DNA from: Aquificaceae bacterium
Lineage (GTDB): Bacteria > Aquificota > Aquificia > Aquificales > Aquificaceae
DNA: 6,275 nt
Assembly: GCA_015492115.1 (NCBI GenBank)
Contig: WGFS01000091.1
Span: 1-6,275, forward strand
Reading direction: 5' to 3'
Within the stretch, counting starts at the first letter, position 1. The number at the start of each line of letters is the position of its first letter. Under the pieces are notes generated by a model, which was not told where the DNA came from, ran no database searches, and saw nothing but the letters and a program-made list of their open reading frames with translations. Position numbers and translations under genes: made by a program. This document shows positions 1 through 6,234 of the stretch, piece after piece.

Positions 1-200
1 GAGGTGATCTGTGGTTTCAGCTCACGCCCATTTTATCTGTCCTTGCAGGTTACGGAGCTTCCCGCTTTTACCTGAAGAGCTTCCGGGTTGAGAGACCGGG
101 GCGCAGGGCTGTTATGGCTACCATAACGGGAACCGTCCTGTTCTGGGGTTCCTGTTTTGCCTTCGTGTGCTCGCTTGCAAACCTCCCTACGGGCTGGTAG
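1..200 (+). CDS. C-terminal part of an unidentified membrane protein (5' end outside window)
   Basis: An open frame enters from the left edge (first full codon at base 3) and ends at TAG 198-200, leaving 65 residues. I do not recognise the family. Two hydrophobic stretches are visible, at about residues 4-20 (containing LTPILSVLAGYG) and 37-60 (containing TGTVLFWGSCFAFVCSLA). They are separated by a basic stretch (KSFRVERPGRR), so the fragment probably contains two membrane segments joined by a cytoplasmic loop, and it ends only a few residues after the second. The stop lies 18 bases before proS, so the two genes could be cotranscribed. The frame is Phe/Cys/Trp-rich and less purine-rich than the genes that follow, as expected for membrane segments. 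That it is a real gene rests on the open frame, the hydrophobic pattern and the spacing; function is unknown. Confidence 0.6.
   Translation, partial: GDLWFQLTPILSVLAGYGASRFYLKSFRVERPGRRAVMATITGTVLFWGSCFAFVCSLANLPTGW
109..129 (+). repeat. Perfect 7-bp inverted repeat with 3-base loop inside the membrane-protein gene
   Basis: GTTATGG (111-117) and CCATAAC (121-127) are exact reverse complements around the loop CTA. A wobble pair (110/128) and a C-G pair (109/129) would extend the stem to nine pairs. No T-tract follows, so it does not look like an intrinsic terminator. It lies inside the coding frame about 90 bases upstream of proS. Any role (RNA stability, binding site) is speculation. Confidence 0.4.
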
Positions 201-204
201 GTTT

Positions 205-210
205 TACAAT
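205..210 (+). promoter_or_regulatory. Possible -10 element for proS (TACAAT)
   Basis: TACAAT matches the sigma-70 -10 consensus at five of six positions and ends eight bases before the proS ATG. Transcription would then start at about 217-219, giving a leaderless or nearly leaderless mRNA. No -35 sits at the usual distance: the bases 17 upstream are CCTCCC, and the nearest TTGCAA (175-180) is 24 bases away. No TG extension is present. The alternative is that proS is transcribed only from the gene upstream. Confidence 0.3.
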
Positions 211-211
211 A

Positions 212-228
212 TTCACCTATGAGGTGGA
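212..228 (+). promoter_or_regulatory. Small hairpin with the proS start codon as its loop
   Basis: CACCT (214-218) and AGGTG (222-226) are exact reverse complements and the three bases between them are the proS ATG. A T-G wobble (213/227) and a T-A pair (212/228) could lengthen the stem to seven. In a readthrough mRNA this would place the start codon in a tight loop. The stem is short and may be coincidence. Confidence 0.25.
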
Positions 229-1931
229 GCAGATACTTTCTATACACGCTGAAGGAAGACCCCGCAGAGGCTGAAGCGCCCTCCCACAGACTACTGCTTA
301 AGGCTGGGTTCATAAAGCAGGTCTCCGCAGGCATATACGAGATACTGCCCGCAGGCTGGAGGGTGATAAGGAAGATAGAGAGCATAGTCAGAAAGGAGAT
401 GGACAGGTCGGGAGCGCAGGAGCTACTGCTCACGGTTCTGAACCCCGCAGAGCTGTGGAAAGAAACGGGCAGATGGGAAACTTACGGAAACGAGCTATTC
501 AGACTAAAGGACAGGAACGGCAGGGAGTACTGCCTTGGACCCACCCACGAGGAGGAGATAACCGATTTGGTTAGGAAGGTAGTCCACTCCTACAGGCAAC
601 TGCCTGTCACCCTTTATCAGATACAGGTCAAGTTCAGGGACGAGAAGAGACCCAGATTCGGGCTCATAAGAGGCAGAGAGTTCATAATGAAGGACGCCTA
701 CTCCTTTGATGCGGACGAGTTCTCCGCGATGATGTCCTACGAGAACATGAAGTTCGCCTACGACAGAATATTCAAGAAGCTAAGGCTTGAGGTGATAATG
801 GTTCAGGCGAGCACGGGTCAGATAGGAGGGAAGCAGTCCCACGAGTTCATAGCCTTCACCGACTATGGGGAGGCGAAGGTTGGTTACTGTGAAAACTGTG
901 GGTACGCTGCAAACGCAGAGATAATACCCCTCTCCAAACCTCCGGAGCAGGAGGAGGAAGAGAAACCCCTTGAAAAAGTCCACACGCCGGGCGTAAAGAC
1001 CATAGAGGAGCTCGCTAACTTCCTGAAAGTCCCTCCCTCCAAGATACTCAAGGCTGTCCTGTACATAGTCAACAACAGAGAGCCCGTCATGGTGCTCATA
1101 AGGGGGGACAGGGAGATAGACGAGAACAAGCTGGAGATGGTGTTAGGAACCGAAGACTTCAGGCTCGCGGGAGACGAGGAGGTTAAGGAGTTACTGGGAA
1201 CGGAAAAGGGCTTTATAGGTATCTTCAACCTGCCCGAAGGCATTAAAGTCCTCTGGGACAACTCGGTCTATGGAGTCAAGAACATGGTGGTTGCCCTGAA
1301 CGAGCCGGACTACCACTACATCAACGCAAACCCCGGCAGGGATTACGAATACGGAGAGTTCGTGGATGTGGCTGAAGTGGTGGAAGGAGACCCCTGTCCC
1401 CAGTGCGGTTCATCTCTCAAGGTAAGGAGAGGGCTTGAACTCGGGCACATCTTCCTCCTCGGGACGAGGTACTCTGAGCCCATGAAGGCTTACTTCACCG
1501 ACCCGGAGGGTAATGAAAAGCCCATAATAATGGGCTGTTACGGGATAGGTATCTCAAGGATAATGTCCGCCGTAGTGGAGCAGTACCACGACGAGAAGGG
1601 TATAAAGTGGCCCACACCAGTTGCACCCTTTGAGCTGGAGATAATATGCCTGAATATGTCAGACCATCAGCTAACGGAGGTAGCGGAGAAGCTCTACATA
1701 GAGGCTGAGGAGAAGGGCATAGAGGTCATATACGATGATCGGGAAGAGAGCGCTGGCTTCAAGTTCGCCGATGCAGATCTGGTGGGCTTTCCCTACCGCA
1801 TAGTTGTGGGAAGGAAGGTAAAGGAGGGCAAAGTAGAGCTTCAGAAGAGGGCGACCGGTGAAAGGTGGGATGTCGCGATAGAAGAGGTAATAGACAAGGT
1901 CAGGGGGATGATAGAGGAGGATAAGAAATGA
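219..1931 (+). CDS. proS: Prolyl-tRNA synthetase, bacterial type with editing insertion
   Basis: Class II synthetase that activates proline with ATP and charges tRNA-Pro in the cytoplasm. The 570 residues match the usual length of the bacterial-type enzyme. The start MRWSRYFLYTLKEDP is the typical family N-terminus. Catalytic landmarks are LNPAELWKETGRW (74-86), GPTHEE (107-112), motif 2 FRDEKRPRFGLIRGREFIMKDAYSFD region (139-164) and motif 3 GCYGIGISR (439-447). Between motifs 2 and 3, about 224-408, lies the INS domain that hydrolyses mischarged Ala-tRNA-Pro. Lys278 in KILKAVLY fits the conserved editing lysine. The insertion is flanked by two CxxC pairs, C224/C227 and C393/C396, possibly a zinc site. 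The anticodon-binding domain occupies about 470-566. There is no convincing Shine-Dalgarno upstream of the ATG; family conservation decides the start. The stop overlaps the next gene by four bases (ATGA), implying translational coupling. Confidence 0.97.
   Translation: MRWSRYFLYTLKEDPAEAEAPSHRLLLKAGFIKQVSAGIYEILPAGWRVIRKIESIVRKEMDRSGAQELLLTVLNPAELWKETGRWETYGNELFRLKDRNGREYCLGPTHEEEITDLVRKVVHSYRQLPVTLYQIQVKFRDEKRPRFGLIRGREFIMKDAYSFDADEFSAMMSYENMKFAYDRIFKKLRLEVIMVQASTGQIGGKQSHEFIAFTDYGEAKVGYCENCGYAANAEIIPLSKPPEQEEEEKPLEKVHTPGVKTIEELANFLKVPPSKILKAVLYIVNNREPVMVLIRGDREIDENKLEMVLGTEDFRLAGDEEVKELLGTEKGFIGIFNLPEGIKVLWDNSVYGVKNMVVALNEPDYHYINANPGRDYEYGEFVDVAEVVEGDPCPQCGSSLKVRRGLELGHIFLLGTRYSEPMKAYFTDPEGNEKPIIMGCYGIGISRIMSAVVEQYHDEKGIKWPTPVAPFELEIICLNMSDHQLTEVAEKLYIEAEEKGIEVIYDDREESAGFKFADADLVGFPYRIVVGRKVKEGKVELQKRATGERWDVAIEEVIDKVRGMIEEDKK
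1913..1920 (+). promoter_or_regulatory. Ribosome binding site of the dehydrogenase, inside proS
   Basis: AGAGGAGG ends seven bases before the ATG at 1928 and lies inside the last codons of proS. It supports ATG 1928 as the true start, and with the ATGA overlap it supports translation from the same mRNA as proS. Confidence 0.8.
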
Positions 1932-2791
1932 AAGTAGGCTTTATAGGTCTCGGACACCTCGGCAGGGCTATAGCTGAAAGGCTCGTGAGGCAGGGCGTCC
2001 AGCTTGTAGTGTGGAACAGAACGAGAGAGAAGGCGGAGGAGTTCGCCAGAGAGACGGGGTCTGAGGTGGCAGACAGCCCGGCGGATCTCATAAACAGGGT
2101 TGATAGGGTCTTCGTTATAGTCTTTGACTCTCAGGCGAGCGAGAAGGTCATATTCGGAGAGAAGGGTCTCATCTCGGGAAATATAGAGGGTAAGACGATA
2201 GTAGACATGACCACAAACCACTTTACCTACGCGGAGTTAGCCTACAGAGAGCTCAAGAAACTCGGTGCCCACTACCTTGACGCACCCGTTCTGGGTAGCG
2301 TTATCCCAGCTCAGAAGGGAGAGCTGACCATAGTGGTGGGTGGGGATGAAGAGAAGTTTGAAGAGAATAGACCTCTTTTTGAGAAGTTCTGCAAGAACAT
2401 CTTCTACGTTGGTCCGGCGGGAAAGGCGACAAAGGTGAAGCTGATAAACAACATAGTCCTCGGCGGGATAATGGACGTGCTCGCTGAGGCTATAGCGATA
2501 GGTGAGAGGGCGGGCATAGATAGGGAGAAACTCATAGAGATACTGAACATGGGAGCGGGCAAGTCCTACATACTTGATGTCAAGAAGAAGAAGCTCCTTG
2601 AGGGGGACTTCTCCACCCACTTCTCTGTGGATCTCATATACAAGGACCTCCACTACGCCCAGGACCTCATAAAGGAGCTCGGTCTATTCTCCTTCACCAC
2701 CTCAGCTGTGAAAGAAACCTACGGTCTCGCAAGGAAGATGGGTCTGGGAGGTCTGGACTTTTCGGTAATTTACAAGCTCTTTAAGGAATGA
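1928..2791 (+). CDS. NAD(P)-dependent beta-hydroxyacid dehydrogenase (3-hydroxyisobutyrate dehydrogenase/glyoxylate reductase family)
   Basis: A 287-residue cytoplasmic oxidoreductase, the normal length for the family, which interconverts short 3- or 2-hydroxyacids and their oxo or semialdehyde forms. The N-terminal Rossmann domain has GLGHLG (7-12). NRT (30-32) follows the second strand; neutral or basic residues there, not an acidic one, favour NADP(H), as in glyoxylate/succinic semialdehyde reductases. The family block DAPVLGSVIPAQKG (118-131) is followed by VVGG (136-139). The catalytic lysine is Lys171 in KLINN (Asn175 four on), and KDL (239-241) is the conserved C-terminal motif. In the substrate loop the usual SGG/SGT is LGS (122-124) and the DxST block is DMTT (93-96), so the substrate cannot be read off. 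A good Shine-Dalgarno and a 4-base overlap with proS fix the start and suggest coexpression. It converges on rpoD. Confidence 0.9.
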   Translation: MKVGFIGLGHLGRAIAERLVRQGVQLVVWNRTREKAEEFARETGSEVADSPADLINRVDRVFVIVFDSQASEKVIFGEKGLISGNIEGKTIVDMTTNHFTYAELAYRELKKLGAHYLDAPVLGSVIPAQKGELTIVVGGDEEKFEENRPLFEKFCKNIFYVGPAGKATKVKLINNIVLGGIMDVLAEAIAIGERAGIDREKLIEILNMGAGKSYILDVKKKKLLEGDFSTHFSVDLIYKDLHYAQDLIKELGLFSFTTSAVKETYGLARKMGLGGLDFSVIYKLFKE

Positions 2792-2887
2792 TATTGAGGG
2801 TGAGGTGAGGGCGAAGGGGACACCCTCTATCAGCTCCCAGTCTTCCTGCCAGCTTTCGTAGTCATGAACCGTGTATTTAGAGCTCAA
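2792..2887 (-). pseudogene. Truncated N-terminus of a Uma2/DUF820-family protein (remnant)
   Basis: Reading the minus strand from TTG 2887-2885 gives about 32 codons. They contain YTVHDY (residues 5-10) and WELIEGVPFALTSPSI (17-32). From memory this is the N-terminal signature of Uma2/DUF820 proteins, restriction-endonuclease-like (PD-(D/E)XK) proteins of about 180-200 residues that usually read Y(T/S)xxDY...ELI(D/E)G...A-M-(A)SPS-x-x-HQ. Similarity stops at Ile32, and the next codon is the reverse complement of the dehydrogenase stop. From there the frame only mirrors that gene, with no HQ motif or catalytic core. The TTG overlaps the end of rpoD by 11 bases, an in-frame stop lies three codons upstream, and no Shine-Dalgarno is visible. 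It is best read as the leftover 5' end of a gene that once followed rpoD. The catalytic domain is absent, so nuclease activity is not expected. I recognised the family without a search. Confidence 0.6.
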
Positions 2888-4592
2888 AGTCTTTCAGATA
2901 CTTAGCCCTTGAAGGGTGTCTGAGCTTCCTTATCGCCTTGGACTCTATCTGCCTTATCCTCTCCCTCGTTACGTTGAACATCTTACCCACCTGCTCAAGG
3001 GTGTACTCGGTCCCGTCCACGAGCCCGTAGCGGTACCTGAGTATCTCTCTCTCCTTCTCGGAAAGGGTCTCAAGAACCTTCTCAAGCTGTTCCCTGAGGA
3101 GCTTCCTGGAAACGTACTCCTCGGGATTGGGTATGGACTTGTCCTCTATGAAGTCCTTGAGGAAGGTGTCCTCGTCGTCCCCTATGGGAGTCTCAAGGGA
3201 TATGGGTTCCTGGGCTGATCTGAGGACCTTCCTGACCTTGTCGGGTGTCATCCCTAAGTGCTTGGCTATCTCTTCGGGGGTGGGCTCCCTCCCGAGCTCC
3301 TGGAAGAGCTTCTTGGAGGCCTTTATTATCCTGTTTATCGTCTCTATCATGTGGACGGGTATCCTTATCGTCCTCGCCTGATCCGCTATAGCCCTCGTGA
3401 TCGCCTGCCTTATCCACCAGGTCGCGTAGGTGGAGAACTTGTAACCCTTTCGGTAGTCGTACTTGTCCACAGCCTTCATGAGCCCTATGTTCCCCTCCTG
3501 TATGAGGTCAAGGAAGTGGAGCCCTCTGTTCACGTACTTCTTGGCTATGGAGACCACAAGCCTGAGGTTGGACTGGATCATGACCTGTTTTGCCTTGACT
3601 ACTTTCTTCCTACCCTGCTCTATTATCCCCATAACCCTCTTTATCTCTTCGGGGATTATCCCTATCTCATTTCTTAGCTTTTCAACCTCACGCTTGAGGG
3701 AGACGTACTCACTCACCAGAGAGTTGAACCTGTCAAAGGAGTATCCAGCGCTCTTGATCTTCTCCTGAAGCTCCCTGTCCCCGAGATAGTTGTTTATAAG
3801 CTCCTCTATGTCAGGATGTATGGCCTGGAGCTTCCTCTTTCTTGACTCGTAGTCCTTCTTCTTTCTCATATACCTCTGGTATACCTTGAGGAGCTCGTCC
3901 GCTACTCTCTCAAACCTGGAATACTTTATCCTCATCTGGTGGACTATACGGTTCATCTGGGCGTGCCTGTAAAGATACTCACGCTTTGTTTCGGGAGTAC
4001 CTTCAACTATGTACCTTTCCCTCGCCTCCAAGAGCTCCTTGTAAGCCTTGGCAAGCTCAAGACCTTTCTCCATGAAGAACTTCTCGTGCTTCTCACAGTT
4101 TTCCTCGTAACAGTCGCTGTTGGGATCTTCGTCTATCAGGTCCATTATGTCGCTTATCTTGAGTTTGCCGTTGCAGAGCTTTCCCCAGTCCTGAAGGAGC
4201 TTCTCCACGAGGAATGAGCTTCTCAGAAGCCCCCTCCTCATTATCTTCCTTCCTATCTCTATCTGCTTGGCGTAGTGGATCTCCTGCTGGCGGGTCAGAA
4301 GGGGTATCTTTCCCATCTCCTTGAGGTAAAGCTTGACAGGGTCTCCATCCCTTCCCATAACGGTGAAGGACTCGGTAGAGACTACAAGTTCATCAAGATG
4401 CTCCTTTTCCTCGTAGTCCTCCTCACTCTCAACCACCTGGATGTTGAAGTTGGCGAGGGTGTCTATCAGCTCTTCAAAGCTGTCTGAGGACACGAAGTCT
4501 TCCTCAAGAACCTCGTTAACCTCATCGTAGGTCACAAACCCCTTCTCCTTGCCGATCTCAATGAGGTGCCTGAGACTTTCCCTGTCTACCAT
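2877..4592 (-). CDS. rpoD: Primary (housekeeping) RNA polymerase sigma factor, sigma-70/RpoD
   Basis: A 571-residue group 1 sigma factor that directs RNA polymerase to housekeeping promoters. All regions are present: 1.1 (about 1-55, with LIEIGKEKGFVTYDEV), 1.2 (about 83-115, DPVKLYLKEMGKIPLLT), a non-conserved region (about 120-325), region 2 (about 335-405, with LDLIQEGNIGLMKAVDKYDY and FSTYATWWIRQAITRAI), region 3 (about 415-490, with SLETPIGDDED) and region 4 (about 503-567, HTH LEQVGKMFNVTRERIRQIE). Gln396 and Thr399 in 2.4 and Arg543, Glu544 and Arg547 in 4.2 align with the E. coli residues that read the -10 and -35, so TATAAT/TTGACA-like promoters are expected. The start ATG 4592-4590 has an ideal AGGAGGT at 4604-4598. 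It follows dnaG by 50 bases in the same direction. C140, C161, C166 and H169 cluster in the non-conserved region. Confidence 0.97.
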   Translation of the reverse strand: MVDRESLRHLIEIGKEKGFVTYDEVNEVLEEDFVSSDSFEELIDTLANFNIQVVESEEDYEEKEHLDELVVSTESFTVMGRDGDPVKLYLKEMGKIPLLTRQQEIHYAKQIEIGRKIMRRGLLRSSFLVEKLLQDWGKLCNGKLKISDIMDLIDEDPNSDCYEENCEKHEKFFMEKGLELAKAYKELLEARERYIVEGTPETKREYLYRHAQMNRIVHQMRIKYSRFERVADELLKVYQRYMRKKKDYESRKRKLQAIHPDIEELINNYLGDRELQEKIKSAGYSFDRFNSLVSEYVSLKREVEKLRNEIGIIPEEIKRVMGIIEQGRKKVVKAKQVMIQSNLRLVVSIAKKYVNRGLHFLDLIQEGNIGLMKAVDKYDYRKGYKFSTYATWWIRQAITRAIADQARTIRIPVHMIETINRIIKASKKLFQELGREPTPEEIAKHLGMTPDKVRKVLRSAQEPISLETPIGDDEDTFLKDFIEDKSIPNPEEYVSRKLLREQLEKVLETLSEKEREILRYRYGLVDGTEYTLEQVGKMFNVTRERIRQIESKAIRKLRHPSRAKYLKDFEL

Positions 4593-4597
4593 TCTTT

Positions 4598-4604
4598 ACC
4601 TCCT
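4598..4604 (-). promoter_or_regulatory. Strong ribosome binding site of rpoD
   Basis: AGGAGGT on the minus strand, with GGAGG ending six bases before the ATG at 4592. It is the best Shine-Dalgarno in the window and fixes the rpoD start. It contrasts with the weak or absent sites at dnaG and proS. Confidence 0.85.
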
Positions 4605-4618
4605 GCACAAATTTATTA

Positions 4619-4646
4619 AAGATAGGTTGGTTAGGTTCACTTTCAA
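4619..4646 (-). promoter_or_regulatory. Weak candidate promoter for rpoD in the dnaG-rpoD gap
   Basis: TTGAAA (4646-4641, overlapping the dnaG stop) stands 16 bases upstream of TATCTT (4624-4619), a 5/6 and a 4/6 match to sigma-70 consensus. An A/T-rich run (4620-4608) follows before the Shine-Dalgarno. Internal promoters for rpoD are known in macromolecular synthesis operons, but this match is modest and A/T-rich gaps give such hits by chance. Confidence 0.25.
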
Positions 4647-6232
4647 GCTCCTCCCCTCCATCTTCTGAGCGCAGAGGGCTTTATCCCTCCCCTGTGTTTT
4701 CTTATAAACTCTCTCACGGACTCCCTGACTCCAACCGAAGAGGAAAGCTCTTCCTCCGGTATGTCTATCTTTAGTTTGTCAACACTTGCCCAGAACTCGC
4801 TCTCAATATCTCTCGTCTTCAAGTTTATAACCTCCTCGGGCACCGGGTAGTACTCTTCGTTCAGAATGCTTCGGGCGTACTCCCTCGCTCTAATGGATAG
4901 GTTCAGCTCATCAAGATCTATCTGGGGTTTGAGCTCAAGCAGACCTTTCAGGAAGACCTTTTCCGTAAAGCTGAGCTTACCTCCCTCTTCCACTTGCGGA
5001 CTCTCAGGCACCTTGTACATCCTTGCTGACAGAACATCAACGGGTATCTTCGTTAGCTTGCTGAGTTCAGATATAAGCGTGTAGGCTTTTATCTTGTCCT
5101 TCATAAAAGAAACGTAGTAGATGAAGTCCTTTACAGCCTTTTCAGAGTCCTTGCCTTCCTTTATACGCATCTTTAGGAGTTCAAATATGTTCTTTGCGTT
5201 CTCTATCAACCCTCTGAGAGCCTGCTTGCCATTCCTCAGTACGAAGTCATGGGGGTCAAAACCTTCCGGTAGATAGACGGGGAAGACCTCAACACCTTCC
5301 TTGAGAAGGTGAGGAACGGACAGCCTCATGGCCTTCCTTCCTGCCTCGTCCCCGTCAAAGAGCAGATATACCCTTTCCACGAACCTGGACAGCTCCTGGG
5401 CGTGCTCCTTCCCGAAGGAGGTTCCAAGTGTAGCGACCGTGTTCCTGAAGCCCTCCTGGTGTAGGCTTATGACGTCAAAGTATCCCTCAACGAGTATCGC
5501 ACTCTTGAGATCTCTGAGGTAGTTGAGACCTTCGTATAGTCCGAAGAGCAGTTCCCTCTTCTTGAAGACCTCGCTCTCGGGTGAGTTTATGTACTTGGGT
5601 CCTTCCCCTTTGAGGAGTCTCCCGCCAAAGCCCACGAACCTTCCCCTCTGATCCCTTATGGGTATGACGAGCCTGTTCCTGAAGAGATCTCTGAACTTAT
5701 CTTCGTCAACCCTCGTGATGTTTCCCGTTCTCTCGTATGCTTCAAGTGCGTTTTCCTTCTTCAGTAGCTCCACGAGCTCCCCGGACGGGGGTGCAAAGCC
5801 GAGCATGAACTTCCTTACGGTGCTTCCCTCTATACCTCTACCCTTCAGGTAATTGAGAGCCTCTCTGTTCTCCTTCAGCTTTGAGTGGTAGAACTCAGCC
5901 ACCTTCTCTAAGAGCTGGTGAGTCTTTCCCTTCTCACCCGTGTCCTCCTTTATCCTCAGCCTTATCCCGTACCTCTTGGCGAGCTGTTTTGCCGCCTCCA
6001 CGTAGGAGATGTTTTCGTAGAGGGAGACGAACTTTATAGCGTCCCCTCCAACACCACACCCGAAGCACTTGAATATCTGCCTTGAGGGAGAAACGTAGAA
6101 GGAGGGGGTTCTGTCGGGGTGGAAGGGGCAGTTTGCCTTGAAGTTAGTCCCTGCCCTCTCAAGGTGTATGTAGTCGGATACGACGTCAACGATATCTAAC
6201 TCTCTTCTGAGCTCGTCTATATCCGAGGACAT
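4643..6232 (-). CDS. dnaG: DNA primase
   Basis: Synthesises RNA primers for DNA replication at the fork with the DnaB helicase. From ATG 6232-6230 it has 529 residues, between Aquifex DnaG (about 500) and E. coli DnaG (581). The N-terminal CHC2 zinc-binding domain has C35, H38, C56 and C59 (CPFHPDRTPSFYV and FKCFGCGVGGD). The polymerase core includes NRLVIPIRD (186-194), GFGGR (201-205) and KYINSPES (213-220). The TOPRIM domain has VEGYFD (248-253, Glu249), DGDEAG (293-298, Asp293/Asp295) and DPHD (326-329). The less conserved helicase-binding domain follows and ends in a basic tail. The frame stays open to TTG 6271-6269, adding 13 residues. I prefer ATG 6232 because MSSDIDELRRELDIVDVV matches how I recall the Aquifex enzyme starting, and the upstream bases look regulatory. 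rpoD follows in the same direction. Confidence 0.96.
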   Translation of the reverse strand: MSSDIDELRRELDIVDVVSDYIHLERAGTNFKANCPFHPDRTPSFYVSPSRQIFKCFGCGVGGDAIKFVSLYENISYVEAAKQLAKRYGIRLRIKEDTGEKGKTHQLLEKVAEFYHSKLKENREALNYLKGRGIEGSTVRKFMLGFAPPSGELVELLKKENALEAYERTGNITRVDEDKFRDLFRNRLVIPIRDQRGRFVGFGGRLLKGEGPKYINSPESEVFKKRELLFGLYEGLNYLRDLKSAILVEGYFDVISLHQEGFRNTVATLGTSFGKEHAQELSRFVERVYLLFDGDEAGRKAMRLSVPHLLKEGVEVFPVYLPEGFDPHDFVLRNGKQALRGLIENAKNIFELLKMRIKEGKDSEKAVKDFIYYVSFMKDKIKAYTLISELSKLTKIPVDVLSARMYKVPESPQVEEGGKLSFTEKVFLKGLLELKPQIDLDELNLSIRAREYARSILNEEYYPVPEEVINLKTRDIESEFWASVDKLKIDIPEEELSSSVGVRESVREFIRKHRGGIKPSALRRWRGGA

Positions 6233-6234
6233 TA

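Noticed and set aside
175..180. TTGCAA as the -35 of a proS promoter
   Set aside because: The spacer to TACAAT would be 24 bases, outside the workable sigma-70 range.
68..433. Minus-strand open frame of 121 codons opposite the membrane gene and the start of proS
   Set aside because: It is antisense to two supported frames, has low-complexity Ser/Leu composition and resembles no family I know.
2702..2791. Continuation of the Uma2 frame as a real 61-residue protein
   Set aside because: Beyond residue 32 the frame is only the reverse of the dehydrogenase C-terminus and shows no Uma2 similarity, so the intact-gene reading is not supported.
2796..2827. GAGGGTG/CACCCTC inverted repeat in the convergent gap as a terminator
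   Set aside because: The stem is seven pairs but the loop is 18 bases and no T-tract follows on either strand. The bases are better explained as codons of the Uma2 remnant.
2916..4487. Several plus-strand open frames opposite rpoD
   Set aside because: They mirror the strongly coding rpoD frame (Leu/Pro/Val/Tyr-rich shadows) and have no motifs of their own.
4391..4918. Repeated CATCAAGAT words in rpoD and dnaG antisense sequence
   Set aside because: They are short and lie in coding sequence with recurrent codons, as expected by chance.
4866..5852. Plus-strand open frames opposite dnaG
   Set aside because: They are Ser/Leu-rich shadows of the primase frame without recognisable domains.
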